This document shows positions 1 to 8,225 of a DNA stretch of 64,000 nt, one piece after another. This stretch comes from Rathayibacter sp. SW19. Its GTDB lineage: Bacteria > Actinomycetota > Actinomycetes > Actinomycetales > Microbacteriaceae. Position numbers and translations under genes: made by a program. Location of the stretch: the NCBI RefSeq assembly GCF_030866825.1, contig NZ_CP133020.1, forward strand, positions 248,001 through 312,000, given 5' to 3'. Under the pieces are notes generated by a model. The model worked only from the letters and a program-made list of their open reading frames with translations. It was not told the DNA's origin and ran no database searches. Every line of letters begins with the position of its first letter. The stretch's first letter is position 1.

Positions 1-8
1 AGCACGGC

Positions 9-1310
9 TTGCGGCTCGGCCTCGTCGACACCGCCGACCGTGCCGCCTTCACCGCCTGGCTGCACGCGGATGCCCGCGGCTTCTACCAGCCGCACACGTC
101 GCCGAAACAGCTCGAAGCACTCCTCGCCCACACCGCGTATCGGCGCACGACGGGAGTCTGGGACGACACAGAAACGGATGCCGCAACCCCGGTCGCGACC
201 GTCTCCAGCTGGCCTGCGCCGCTGGCATTGCCCGGCGAGAACGATATGTCGGCGTGGGCCATCAGCTCGGTCACCGTCGCACCGACGCACCGGCGCCGCG
301 GCATCGCGCGTGCCTTGCTCGAGGCGGAATTGCGCACCGCTCACGCGCTTGGTGTTCCTGCGGCGATCCTGACGGCGTCGGAGGCGACGATCTACTCGCG
401 CTACGGGTTCGGCCCGGCCGCGCGTGCCGCGCAGTTGACGATCGATACGCGACGGGCGCGCTGGGCGGGGCCGACGGCATCCGGTCGGGTTCGGTTTGTG
501 ACGTTGGAGCAGCTGCAGGCCGACGGCCGGCCCGTTTTCGAACGCGCCCGAAGCAGGCAACCCGGCGAGATTGCGCTCGACGACGCATTGTGGGCTGAGT
601 TGCTCGGAGTCATGGGCGACGACGAGGATGAGCTCAAGCACCTGCGCGCGGTGCGCTACGACGATGCCGCGGGCGTCGCCCAGGGTTTTACCGTCTATCG
701 TGTCAGCGGTGGCGACGAGGACTTCAGCCAGCACACCGTCACCGTGCGCTACCTGTGCGCTGCAACGGATGATGCATACGCCGGCCTGTGGCATTTTCTG
801 GTCGACCTCGACCTGGTCACCTCGGTTGTTGCGCCGCTGCGTTCCGTCGACGAGCCGGTGATCTGGCAGCTCTCGGATGTGCGCGCGGTGACAACCAGCG
901 GCCTCAGCGATCAGCTGTGGTTGCGCATTCTCGACGTTAAAGCGATGCTCGAGGCACGCAGCTACAGTGCGCCTGCGCAGCTCGTGCTCGACATCGCCGA
1001 TCCGCTCGGCTACGCGAACGGACGTATTCTGCTCGCAATCGGAACCGATGGGCGGGCCGGCGTGGCGCCATTGCCGGATGCGGCGCTTGAATCGGCGGCG
1101 GATGCTTCGGGCGGCCCCGCCCTCGCGGACTTTGCGCCGTTTGGGCTGGCACTTTCCATCACCGATTTGAGCAGTCTGAGCCTCGGCGGCGCGTCGGCAC
1201 GCACGCTCGTGCGCGCCGGGCGAATCACGGAGCTGGCGCCCGGATCTGCCGATGTCTTCGACACCGCGTTCCGCTCACCCATCACGCCGACGCTGAGTCT
1301 CTGGTTCTGA
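9..1310 (+). CDS. Eis-like GNAT N-acetyltransferase (probably 5'-partial)
   Basis: Acetyl-CoA-dependent N-acetyltransferase of the Eis type, which acetylates amines such as aminoglycosides or lysines in the cytoplasm. The acetyl-CoA pyrophosphate loop is visible at about residues 88-104 (VAPTHRRRGIARALL), followed by IYSRYGFGPA at about 128-137, where Eis proteins carry their general-acid tyrosine. The second half looks like the SCP2-like C-terminal domain, and the protein ends in Phe, as Eis proteins use their C-terminal carboxylate in catalysis. The only in-frame start is a TTG at position 9 without a visible ribosome site, so the true start probably lies left of the window. The substrate cannot be told. 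Confidence 0.8.
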   Translation: MRLGLVDTADRAAFTAWLHADARGFYQPHTSPKQLEALLAHTAYRRTTGVWDDTETDAATPVATVSSWPAPLALPGENDMSAWAISSVTVAPTHRRRGIARALLEAELRTAHALGVPAAILTASEATIYSRYGFGPAARAAQLTIDTRRARWAGPTASGRVRFVTLEQLQADGRPVFERARSRQPGEIALDDALWAELLGVMGDDEDELKHLRAVRYDDAAGVAQGFTVYRVSGGDEDFSQHTVTVRYLCAATDDAYAGLWHFLVDLDLVTSVVAPLRSVDEPVIWQLSDVRAVTTSGLSDQLWLRILDVKAMLEARSYSAPAQLVLDIADPLGYANGRILLAIGTDGRAGVAPLPDAALESAADASGGPALADFAPFGLALSITDLSSLSLGGASARTLVRAGRITELAPGSADVFDTAFRSPITPTLSLWF

Positions 1311-1334
1311 CTGTGGCCGGCGCCAGCAAGTGTC

Positions 1335-1373
1335 GGTGGTCGAGTAGCGAGCGTCAGCAAGCGTATCGAGACC
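1335..1373. repeat. Half-copy of the dispersed palindromic repeat
   Basis: The stretch begins GGTGGTCGAGTAGCGAGCG and ends GCGTATCGAGACC. It matches the left arm of the longer palindromes at 25747-25845, 40191-40278 and 42187-42425. It lies in the short gap after the acetyltransferase gene. Only one arm is present here. Confidence 0.7.
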
Positions 1374-1429
1374 AAGACACGATGAGACCGCGCGCGAATA
1401 ACTCGATGCACTCGTGGTTTTCGCTAGGT

Positions 1430-2566
1430 TCAGAGCACGGCATCAATTTGCCACGCAGACAATCGGGTGGCCGATAGTGCAAGAACTCGTGCGATGTCCA
1501 GAGCAGCCTCTAGCCCGGCGCGTGAGCCAAATTGTGCAGCGCCGGCCTCTGTGTGGTAGCTCCACCCTCCGGGTTGCCCCACACCGATAAGTGCGGCAGG
1601 CACTCTATGCGATATGTTGCCGAAGTCTGTCGCGAAGGGGAGCGGCGGTGGATCGTAGACAAAGTCTCGACCTGCCGCCCGGAAAGCCCCGGCGACCGCC
1701 GAAGTGACGGCATCATTCGGCCGGATCCCGAGAACGAGCTCACCGCTCGACCATTCTCCCAGTTGCATCCGCTCGCGCAGCCGTCCCGCCGCGGCAGTGA
1801 TCTCGGCCGCAGTGCCGGCGAAATGGAGCACCGTCGCGTCGAAAACGAGGCCAGTTGCTTCTTCGACATCCCCGTCGAGGCGAGCGTGTTCCAACATGAC
1901 GCTCGCGGGATCGCTCTCGTCAAGTGCTGCCATCAATTGGCGTAGCGCGACGATCGGAGTTTGAACGACACCTCGGGCTAAAGATCGGGACCCGAATACG
2001 TGAAGCGTGTCTCGACGCATGTACAGTGACTTCTTCGACACCGTGTTGATGAATTCGGGATGCGCGTAAAGCGCCGCGTCCATGTCGTCCCAGAGGCCTG
2101 CTGCCGCAGAGATCGCTTTGCCTCCACCGCGCGTGAGTGCGGCGGGAGCGTGAATCTCATCCGCCGGACAACCGAGAACAATGACCTGTCCGGCCAGTTG
2201 CTCACGGAGGCTTGCGAGCGCCGACACCGCGGCGATCACACCACCGGAGATCGGGCCGTGACCGCAGGAGTGCACGGGCACGATCGAGCCATCGGGCTGT
2301 ACCGATGGCACAGCGTCGTAAAGCATCACGAGCCCAACTGTGTTGCCAGGCATCGCTCCGCTCAGCGTCGCACGAAACGCGGTCTGCATTCCGCCGATGC
2401 CGCGCTCGACGGTTAGGCCAGCATCCTCGAGCCGGCCGGCGAGGTATGCCGATGACACGTACTCTGCGTGGCCGAGTTCCGGATGCGCGTGTACGAACTC
2501 GACCACCTGTTGAATGGTTTCTTTCCGCGCATCTACTGCGTCAAGCACATCGCTGTCGCTGGGCAT
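1430..2566 (-). CDS. M20-family amidohydrolase/peptidase
   Basis: Metal-dependent amidohydrolase of the M20 (M20D-like) family, which cleaves N-acyl or peptide bonds in the cytoplasm. The metal-site motif HSCGH lies at residues 99-103 and a PADE motif at 135-138 takes the place of the usual PAEE; the family size of about 380 residues fits. It follows the VOC gene by 24 bp on the same strand, so the two form an operon driven by the promoter at 3134-3162. It sits at the edge of the vitamin B6 island. A role in hydrolysing an amide intermediate or a conjugated vitamer is possible, but nothing in the sequence proves it. The start is an ATG with upstream GGGAT. Confidence 0.8.
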   Translation of the reverse strand: MPSDSDVLDAVDARKETIQQVVEFVHAHPELGHAEYVSSAYLAGRLEDAGLTVERGIGGMQTAFRATLSGAMPGNTVGLVMLYDAVPSVQPDGSIVPVHSCGHGPISGGVIAAVSALASLREQLAGQVIVLGCPADEIHAPAALTRGGGKAISAAAGLWDDMDAALYAHPEFINTVSKKSLYMRRDTLHVFGSRSLARGVVQTPIVALRQLMAALDESDPASVMLEHARLDGDVEEATGLVFDATVLHFAGTAAEITAAAGRLRERMQLGEWSSGELVLGIRPNDAVTSAVAGAFRAAGRDFVYDPPPLPFATDFGNISHRVPAALIGVGQPGGWSYHTEAGAAQFGSRAGLEAALDIARVLALSATRLSAWQIDAVL

Positions 2567-2590
2567 CCCTTGTCCTTGTCGTCATCGTCG

Positions 2591-3013
2591 TTATTCGACG
2601 GACCCCGATGAGACCTGTTCCAGCTCGATCAGGTTCCCTTCTGGGTCTGCCATAAAGCAGCGAGCTCCTCCCCACGGAGGACGGAAAGTGTCAGATAGAA
2701 AGCTGACACCCGCGTCTTCGAGTCGAGCTCTGACCGCGTCGCAATCGTCAACCTCGAGAATGAGCATCGTCGCCGGTCGGGCGCGATCGGCCTGAACCGT
2801 CATCACGTGGCTCGGTAGGTCGGAGGCCGCGTGGCCCTGCTCGGCGAGTGACAAACGAATACCGTTACGCGTCAGAATGGCATAAGGGGGATCGTCGAAC
2901 GAGGTTTCCAAGCCGAAACCGAGTCGATCGACGTAGAAGTCGGTGAGCCGGGCGACGTCGACGACTGCGAGCGCGACTCCGACTCTCGTGATGGCACAAT
3001 CCGGTATCGCCAT
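2591..3013 (-). CDS. VOC-family (glyoxalase/dioxygenase-fold) protein
   Basis: Small VOC-superfamily protein of 140 residues. N-terminal ITRVGVALAVVDVARLTDFY and a C-terminal PEGNLIELEQ are typical of glyoxalase/bleomycin-resistance modules. I chose the ATG at 3013 rather than the longer reading to 3085, because GGGAG sits 6 nt before it and the fold starts right after. First gene of a two-gene operon with the M20 hydrolase. The substrate is unknown. By position it could act on a ring-cleavage product or an aldehyde in the B6 pathway, but this is a guess. Confidence 0.75.
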   Translation of the reverse strand: MAIPDCAITRVGVALAVVDVARLTDFYVDRLGFGLETSFDDPPYAILTRNGIRLSLAEQGHAASDLPSHVMTVQADRARPATMLILEVDDCDAVRARLEDAGVSFLSDTFRPPWGGARCFMADPEGNLIELEQVSSGSVE

Positions 3014-3133
3014 GTCAACTCCCACGCTTTCGAGGCCGGCCGAGCTGTTGACGAGCAGTGTGGTTTGGAGGCACGCGCACGTCACTGTACAGGCATGAGC
3101 CCTATTCGTATTACATTCTGCGAATGATGTATC

Positions 3134-3162
3134 AGTATATGATCGCGCCTGCGACTCGTCAA
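3134..3162 (-). promoter_or_regulatory. Promoter for the VOC-M20 operon
   Basis: On the minus strand, TTGACG (3157-3162) and TATACT (3134-3139) are 17 bp apart, close to the sigma-70-type consensus. Just downstream lies an inverted repeat ATTCG...CGAAT (about 3105-3126), a possible operator. Confidence 0.6.
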
Positions 3163-3196
3163 TCGCACAGAGCCCTTTTCGAGGGGCACCGGGCCG

Positions 3197-4738
3197 TCAT
3201 CCGACGAATGAAGCGGCAAACGATTCCGCGACGGCCATCACTGCCGCGTGTACCGGGCCCGTCGTAATGGCCGGGAACACCGAAGCGTCGACGACAAAGA
3301 GGTTGTCAATTCCTCGCATGCGTAGGTCGCCGTCTACGACGGCATCGTCGTCCGCGCCCATTCGACACGTGCCTACGGGGTGATGGTGGGTGATGGCCGC
3401 CTGGGCGATGAACGCGTCGACTGCGTCCTGACCCACTATGGAAGAGCCCGGCAGCAATTCTTCGGCCCGCCACGGCGCCATCGCGCCCGAGTTTCCGACG
3501 AGACGGGCGAGCTCAAGCGCACGCCGGAACATCGCACGGTCGTGCACTGTGCTGAGGTAGGCAGGATCGATGACCGGCGCGTCGCTTGGATCGGGGCCTG
3601 TGATGCGAATCGAGCCGCGACTGGTCGGGTGGGTCACCCCGAACAGGAGCGTGTACGCGTCGCCCGCACCGAGCCCGACGGTAGCCGACTGGTATCGTTC
3701 CGAAACACTTGGCGCGACGACGCAACCCACGACGACGTCTGCGATACCGGATGTCACGGCGGTTCCCTCGGCAGACAGATAGGTCATCGACTCGGACAGC
3801 TGCAGGCGCGTCGGAGGAACCGTCTTGCGCGAACGGTAGAGGTTGCCGGCTCCGAGTAGGTGATCGTGCAGGTTGCGGCCGACGTCTGGGCGGTTGAGGG
3901 CGGTCGGCACATCCGCGGCCGCGAGCACGACGTTGTCCCCGACTCCAGAACGCATCAGGAGAAGCGGATCGCCTATCGAGCCGGCCGCCAGGATGACCGT
4001 GTCGGCGTGAAAGATCTCGTCGTGCCCGTCGCGGGAGACTTCGACAGAGCTCACGCGATCGCCGATGAGGCGGAGGCGATGCACGAGCGTGCCCTCGACT
4101 ACGGTGAGGTTCGGACGGGTCTTCACAGGAAAGAGGTACGCGTCGGCGACTGTTACTCGTTTTCCATTACGGATGGTGAGCGAGTTGGGCGTTGCGCCGA
4201 TCATTTCACCGCTGTTGTGGTCCGAAATGCGACGGAGCCCGAGGCTCTCCCACGCGGCCAAGTAGTCGACGACGACCGGACTCACCTCAGCACCGGGCAA
4301 CATTACCGGCATCGGCCCGTCGGCGCCATGTATGGCATCTGCGCCGCCTGAATAGCTTTCGAGCACACGGAAGTGCGGGAGCATCCTGTCCCATGACCAT
4401 CGGTCAGACCCTGTCGCTTCGACCCACACCGCGAAATCAGAGCGGGCGCCTCGCATGTGCGCCATGGCATGGAGATTGCTCGAGCCGCCGAGTCCTTTGC
4501 CCCGAGGCCAGGAAAGCGTCCGCCCGGCGAGATGCTGCTGTGGTTCGGTTGCGTACGCCCAGTCGTAGTCGCGGCCTTGAATGAACGGCCATAACTCGGG
4601 CCGAGCGACATCCGGATCTGTGACCTGCCTTCCTGCTTCTAGCAGCGTGACCCGGCGTGCGGGATCGGCGCTCAGTCGGTTCGCGAGGATCGAACCGGCG
4701 GAGCCGCCGCCGATGATCAAGACGTCGGCACCGCTCAT
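3197..4738 (-). CDS. GMC-family FAD oxidoreductase (pyridoxine 4-oxidase or 4-pyridoxic acid dehydrogenase)
   Basis: FAD-dependent alcohol oxidase/dehydrogenase of 513 residues. The dinucleotide-binding motif IIGGGSAGS is at residues 8-16, the GMC signature region around GRTLSWPRGKGLGGSSN at about 72-88, and the C-terminal catalytic block is HHHPVGTCRMG followed by TTGPVHAAVMAVAE. In the B6 degradation pathway two steps use FAD enzymes: pyridoxine to pyridoxal (pyridoxine 4-oxidase, a GMC enzyme known from Microbacterium luteolum and M. loti) and 4-pyridoxic acid to FHMPC. Only one GMC gene is present here, and the sequence alone does not say which step it serves. It lies 6 bp after the SDR gene, in one operon with SDR and lactonase. 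Confidence 0.8.
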   Translation of the reverse strand: MSGADVLIIGGGSAGSILANRLSADPARRVTLLEAGRQVTDPDVARPELWPFIQGRDYDWAYATEPQQHLAGRTLSWPRGKGLGGSSNLHAMAHMRGARSDFAVWVEATGSDRWSWDRMLPHFRVLESYSGGADAIHGADGPMPVMLPGAEVSPVVVDYLAAWESLGLRRISDHNSGEMIGATPNSLTIRNGKRVTVADAYLFPVKTRPNLTVVEGTLVHRLRLIGDRVSSVEVSRDGHDEIFHADTVILAAGSIGDPLLLMRSGVGDNVVLAAADVPTALNRPDVGRNLHDHLLGAGNLYRSRKTVPPTRLQLSESMTYLSAEGTAVTSGIADVVVGCVVAPSVSERYQSATVGLGAGDAYTLLFGVTHPTSRGSIRITGPDPSDAPVIDPAYLSTVHDRAMFRRALELARLVGNSGAMAPWRAEELLPGSSIVGQDAVDAFIAQAAITHHHPVGTCRMGADDDAVVDGDLRMRGIDNLFVVDASVFPAITTGPVHAAVMAVAESFAASFVG

Positions 4739-4744
4739 CGTCGG

Positions 4745-5479
4745 TCAGTTGCGGGTGTGTCCACCGTCGACCACCAGGGTTTGGCCGGTAATCCAGCCAG
4801 CCGCCTCGGATGCGAGGAACGCGACCGCCGGCGCGATATCTTGTGGCAGCCCCCGACGGTTGAACGCCTGGGCGGGCAGCACATAGTCAAAGCCCGCCGC
4901 ATGCGGGCCGGCAAGCACACCTTCGCTTGCGGTGAGTCCAGGAGCGACCGCGTTGATAGTGATGCCGTTCTTGCCGATCTCACCCGCCAGGGCACGAGTC
5001 AGCCCGATCGAGGCTCCCTTGGTTGCCACGTAGTGAGCGCAGTTCGGGGTACCTGCGACGAACGTGTTCGATGCAATGTTGACGATGCGACCGTAGCCGG
5101 CCTTCGCCATTTCGTCGCCGACCGCACGGGTCATCAGGAACAGGCCGTCGAGATTCACGGACATGACGCGACGCCACTCTTCGAACGTGATGTCCTCCCA
5201 CGCGACGAAAGGCACGAGGGCCGCGTCGTTGACGAGAATGTCGATACGCCCGAATGTGGCCATGACCTCGGCGGTGAGCGCAGCAACCTGTTCCGGGTTG
5301 CTCACGTCGACCGCGATCGGATGGCCGTCGATCTCAGCGGCGACCTTTTTTGCGCCCTCGAAATTGATGTCTGCCACCACAACCTTGTGGCCGTCGTTGG
5401 CGAGTTGCTTGGCGATTGCGGCCCCGATGCCTTGGGCGGCTCCGGTGACGATCGCCACGCGCTGTGCTGCATCCGTCAT
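4745..5479 (-). CDS. Pyridoxal 4-dehydrogenase (SDR family)
   Basis: NAD-dependent short-chain dehydrogenase, 244 residues, proposed to oxidise pyridoxal (as hemiacetal) to 4-pyridoxolactone. The cofactor loop TGAAQGIG is at 12-19 and the catalytic Ser137, Tyr150 and Lys154 are in place. The stretches VPFVAW(E)DI and IASNTFVAGTPN closely resemble the M. loti pyridoxal dehydrogenase as I recall it. ILVNDAA replaces the usual NNA (Asn to Asp), a small oddity. The longer reading to 5914 overlaps the lactonase gene. The ATG at 5479 has GAGAG upstream and starts the fold, so I use it. Middle gene of the lactonase-SDR-GMC operon. Confidence 0.85.
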   Translation of the reverse strand: MTDAAQRVAIVTGAAQGIGAAIAKQLANDGHKVVVADINFEGAKKVAAEIDGHPIAVDVSNPEQVAALTAEVMATFGRIDILVNDAALVPFVAWEDITFEEWRRVMSVNLDGLFLMTRAVGDEMAKAGYGRIVNIASNTFVAGTPNCAHYVATKGASIGLTRALAGEIGKNGITINAVAPGLTASEGVLAGPHAAGFDYVLPAQAFNRRGLPQDIAPAVAFLASEAAGWITGQTLVVDGGHTRN

Positions 5480-5540
5480 TGTTCTCGTCTCTCTTTCATC
5501 GTGCAATGTCGTCGTGCGGTCGCCGTCGACTGCGGATCGG

Positions 5541-6299
5541 TCAATTGCCGCCGTAGTAGGAGGGTGCCAGCTTCCACGTCTGGAACGGTTCGAGTTCGTG
5601 CGACGGGTAGATGTCCGCGCCGCGGGTGCGACCCAGGTAGTTGAGGCGTCGAATCGACTCGACCGAATCGGTCGGATCGAGGTGAAATCCGCCGATGATC
5701 TCCGCCTCCAACGTCTTGTTCGTGTACGCGGCATCCCCGGCGAACAGCATTGACGGACCATCCTGCATTTCCACGAGCATTGAATAGTGCCCGCTCGTGT
5801 GTCCCGGCGTCTCGAACAGTCGTACTCCGGGCACGACGTCATAGTCGCCCGAGATCTGCTGATATTTGACGCCCGGATAATCGAACGACAAGTCAGAATA
5901 GCCGAGACGCTCAAACGATTCGGGAACTTTTGCGTGCCGCAACTCGTCCTTGTGCACCAGTGTCGTCGCGTTCGTCAGGTATTTGTTTCCGCCGACGTGA
6001 TCGAAGTGAAGATGTGAATTGATGACGTAGTCGACGTCCTCGGGCATGTACCCACACAATGCGAGTTGGGCCGGGATTGTCTGCTGGGGGGTCTGCTCGG
6101 GCAGCTCGAATGGGAGCACCTTGTTGACGTGCTCGAGATCGTAGCCGGTGTCGAACAGGATCAGGGCGTCTTGGTGCTCGACGAGCACGCTGTAAACCGG
6201 AAATCTCACCGGGTTGCCGGGATCGATGTGCCAGAACACTTCGGAATTGTCGATGACCAGAGTTCCGCCGTCTAGTAAATAGACTTTCGGGTTTGCCAC
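5541..6299 (-). CDS. 4-Pyridoxolactonase (metallo-beta-lactamase fold)
   Basis: Zinc hydrolase of 252 residues, proposed to open 4-pyridoxolactone to 4-pyridoxic acid. The metal motif HLHFDH is at residues 96-101, with a further histidine in TPGHTSGHYS and an Asp in FAGDAAYT. N-terminal KVYLLDGG, RFPVYS, the DTGYD motif and LGYSDLSF match the M. loti 4-pyridoxolactonase as I recall it. AHL lactonases share the fold, so quorum quenching is the alternative, but the neighbours favour B6 breakdown. GTG start with a strong GGGAGGGC site. First gene of its operon, preceded by a repeat-bearing leader (6314-6371) and a promoter at 6384-6413. Confidence 0.88.
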   Translation of the reverse strand: MANPKVYLLDGGTLVIDNSEVFWHIDPGNPVRFPVYSVLVEHQDALILFDTGYDLEHVNKVLPFELPEQTPQQTIPAQLALCGYMPEDVDYVINSHLHFDHVGGNKYLTNATTLVHKDELRHAKVPESFERLGYSDLSFDYPGVKYQQISGDYDVVPGVRLFETPGHTSGHYSMLVEMQDGPSMLFAGDAAYTNKTLEAEIIGGFHLDPTDSVESIRRLNYLGRTRGADIYPSHELEPFQTWKLAPSYYGGN

Positions 6300-6313
6300 G
6301 TTGCCCTCCCAGT

Positions 6314-6371
6314 GTTGCTTTTTACAATCCGTGTTGCTCTTTTGCGATCTGTATTTCTTTTTACCATCCGT
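6314..6371 (-). repeat. Three tandem 19-20-bp repeats in the lactonase leader
   Basis: Three imperfect direct repeats lie at 6314-6332, 6333-6352 and 6353-6371. On the plus strand each reads roughly G/A-TT-G/T-CT-TTTT-A-C-N-ATCCGT. They fall between the predicted transcription start (near 6377) and the ribosome site of the lactonase gene. They could bind a repressor in a roadblock position or act in the mRNA. Confidence 0.6.
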
Positions 6372-6383
6372 GAATTGATGATC

Positions 6384-6413
6384 ACATTATGAGAACCATG
6401 GCGACGCTGTCAA
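6384..6413 (-). promoter_or_regulatory. Promoter of the lactonase-SDR-GMC operon
   Basis: On the minus strand TTGACA (6408-6413) and TAATGT (6384-6389) are separated by 18 bp. The -10 and start region (6373-6394) is almost the same sequence as the -10 and start region of the ABC importer promoter at 6990-7010: CTCATAAT, then GATCA, then CAAT. This suggests one regulator for both operons. Confidence 0.7.
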
Positions 6414-6418
6414 GTGTT

Positions 6419-6925
6419 TTACGGGGTTGGTGAGGGTGACGCGAGCCGGTCTCCATCCTCGAACCGCGGCTGGAGCGAGTGATAGGCCCAGCGGTAGCAC
6501 GAGGTCAGCATCGGGCTCTTGTCGAAGTCGCCGATGCACCGCATGTCTTTGTACCGTTTGGCCGACTTCTGGTTGTAGTGCACACGACAGATCACGCTGA
6601 ACAACGATGCCGGCGCCGAGCCCCCGACCATGTGTTCGGAGGGCATCCAGCAGTCCACACCCGTGACGGAACCATCGACTTTCGCGCTCGAGGCCGCGAC
6701 CGTGCGGAGTTGCGTCAACGCCGCCACATCTCTTGCGTCGTTGGGCACCGACGCGGCTAGCTGGCCGGCGGTCGCAGTTCGCGACGTCATCGATTGTGCG
6801 CCCGTGGCGCATCCGGTGAGAGTGAGGGCGATCACAATGGTGAGTCCGGCTAGAGCGTGCGATTGACGGATGTCTTCGCCTCCTTGTGTGAGAGATCGAC
6901 CGCGTCGATCACGAGACTTCCACAT
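6419..6925 (-). CDS. Putative lipoprotein of unknown function
   Basis: Unrecognised protein of 168 residues. A charged N-terminus is followed by a hydrophobic stretch (about 24-36) and a lipobox LTGC with Cys39, so it is probably a lipoprotein exported and anchored in the membrane. Five further cysteines are scattered through the mature part (DCWMPSE, VICRVHY, MRCIGDF, SCYRW), suggesting disulphides. I chose the ATG at 6925 (GGGG 7 nt upstream); an upstream ATG at 7015 would add 30 residues before the signal. It is transcribed divergently from the ABC importer and its end lies just before the lactonase promoter. Any link to B6 uptake is only positional. Confidence 0.6.
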   Translation of the reverse strand: MWKSRDRRGRSLTQGGEDIRQSHALAGLTIVIALTLTGCATGAQSMTSRTATAGQLAASVPNDARDVAALTQLRTVAASSAKVDGSVTGVDCWMPSEHMVGGSAPASLFSVICRVHYNQKSAKRYKDMRCIGDFDKSPMLTSCYRWAYHSLQPRFEDGDRLASPSPTP

Positions 6926-6970
6926 TTCGACGCCCCACGTTTCACCTGTGTGAAGATTACGCCAGACCCG

Positions 6971-6999
6971 TTGACACTGCTCCAATCGTCTCATAATAT
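6971..6999 (+). promoter_or_regulatory. Promoter of the BMP-type ABC importer operon
   Basis: TTGACA (6971-6976) and TAATAT (6994-6999) are exactly 17 bp apart, a near-consensus sigma-70-type promoter. The expected start is near 7006, giving a leader of about 100 nt that contains a small hairpin at 7040-7058 (GCACCG...CGGTGC). The element at 6990-7010 is shared with the lactonase promoter. Confidence 0.75.
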
Positions 7000-7104
7000 C
7001 GATCAACAATTGCATACTGTAAGAAGTGTATGGAACGCTGCACCGTGAATCGCGGTGCGACAGTGAGGTCCTGAGAGGTCAGTCCCGAGAGGAAGTACCC
7101 GATC

Positions 7105-8190
7105 ATGAGCGACACAAAATTCAGAGGTCCAGCAGGCCACACGTTCAAACGCATCGTGGCGTTTGCCGGTATGGCGGCCCTGGTGGTCGGGATGGCAGCG
7201 TGTTCATCCCGCACCAGCGATTCCGGTTCAAGTAGTGGGGCCACGGCGAAGAAGTTCACGCAAGTCGCCGTCGTAACTCCTGCAACGGAAGCGGACCACG
7301 GCTGGAATCAGCAGGGCATTGCCGCTGCTGAGGGCGCGGCCAAACAGCTGAATCTCAAGCTGGATAAGAACACGAATGTCGGCTATGACAACACACAAAC
7401 CATATTGACTCAGGTCGCGAAGAAGGGGAATGACATGGTCATTGCCTGGGCCAGCGGCTTTACCACAGCTGCCGCTCGGGCGTCGACAGCGACCGGAGTC
7501 CCGATGCTTGTGGTTGACAACCCCAGCGCGGCCATCCCCGGAAAAGTGGGTGTCGTGACTTTCGAGGCGCAGCAGGGCGCATATCTCGCCGGCATTGCGG
7601 CGGCCATGACGACAAAGACGAAAACGGTCGGGGTTGTTGTGTCCGCCGATGACATCAACTGGTTCAACATGTCTGGTGGATTTATTCAGGGGGTGCGCAG
7701 CGTCGACCCGGCCGTGAAGATCGTCATCGCGTACATCGGAGCGGCATCGTACGACGATTCGGCGGGTGGCAAGAAGGTTGCCAGCCAGGTCATCGCTGCG
7801 GGAGCAGATGTCGTGTTCGGTATGGGTGACGGTTCAACCGTTGGCTACATCGCTGCAGTCGAAAGCGCGCCGACACCGGTCAAATACATTGCGGACATTG
7901 GGGATGTTACGGATCTGCTGAAGGATCCGAGCACCATGCTCACCTCAGTGCGGTGGAACATGCAGGACTCCTTCGTTCAGGCAATCAAGGATGCCGAGAA
8001 CGGCACCTTTGGGAAAAAGCCCTACACCCTCACAGTCGCCAACGGCGGCCTCACGTTGCAGGACACCCCGCAACTGACACCCGAGATCAAGTCCGCCGTG
8101 GACAAGGCAAAGCAGGGCATCATCGATGGCTCCATCACGGTGAAGACGTCGACTACCAAGGCCGCAGTCACCGAATTGCTCAATCAGTAG
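7105..8190 (+). CDS. BMP-family substrate-binding lipoprotein of an ABC importer
   Basis: Extracytoplasmic binding lipoprotein, 361 residues, of the basic membrane protein (PnrA-like) family. The signal peptide ends in a lipobox with Cys33 (VGMAACSS). The mature part shows family motifs TPATEADHGWNQQG, GYDNTQTILTQ and AWASGFTTAA. Known members bind purine nucleosides, and one branch (spirochaetal RfuA) binds riboflavin, so ligands beyond nucleosides exist. Here it begins an operon that ends in a pyridoxamine-pyruvate transaminase and lies inside a B6 degradation island, so I infer a B6 vitamer as ligand. ATG with GAGAGGAAG upstream. A strong hairpin follows the stop codon. Confidence 0.88.
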   Translation: MSDTKFRGPAGHTFKRIVAFAGMAALVVGMAACSSRTSDSGSSSGATAKKFTQVAVVTPATEADHGWNQQGIAAAEGAAKQLNLKLDKNTNVGYDNTQTILTQVAKKGNDMVIAWASGFTTAAARASTATGVPMLVVDNPSAAIPGKVGVVTFEAQQGAYLAGIAAAMTTKTKTVGVVVSADDINWFNMSGGFIQGVRSVDPAVKIVIAYIGAASYDDSAGGKKVASQVIAAGADVVFGMGDGSTVGYIAAVESAPTPVKYIADIGDVTDLLKDPSTMLTSVRWNMQDSFVQAIKDAENGTFGKKPYTLTVANGGLTLQDTPQLTPEIKSAVDKAKQGIIDGSITVKTSTTKAAVTELLNQ

Positions 8191-8225
8191 GCACCGTCTG
8201 GTGTGTTACAGGCTGTAGCTGCTAG

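Noticed and set aside
5541..6299. Lactonase as a quorum-quenching AHL lactonase
   Set aside because: The fold permits it, but the N-terminal and central motifs and the SDR and GMC neighbours fit 4-pyridoxolactonase better.
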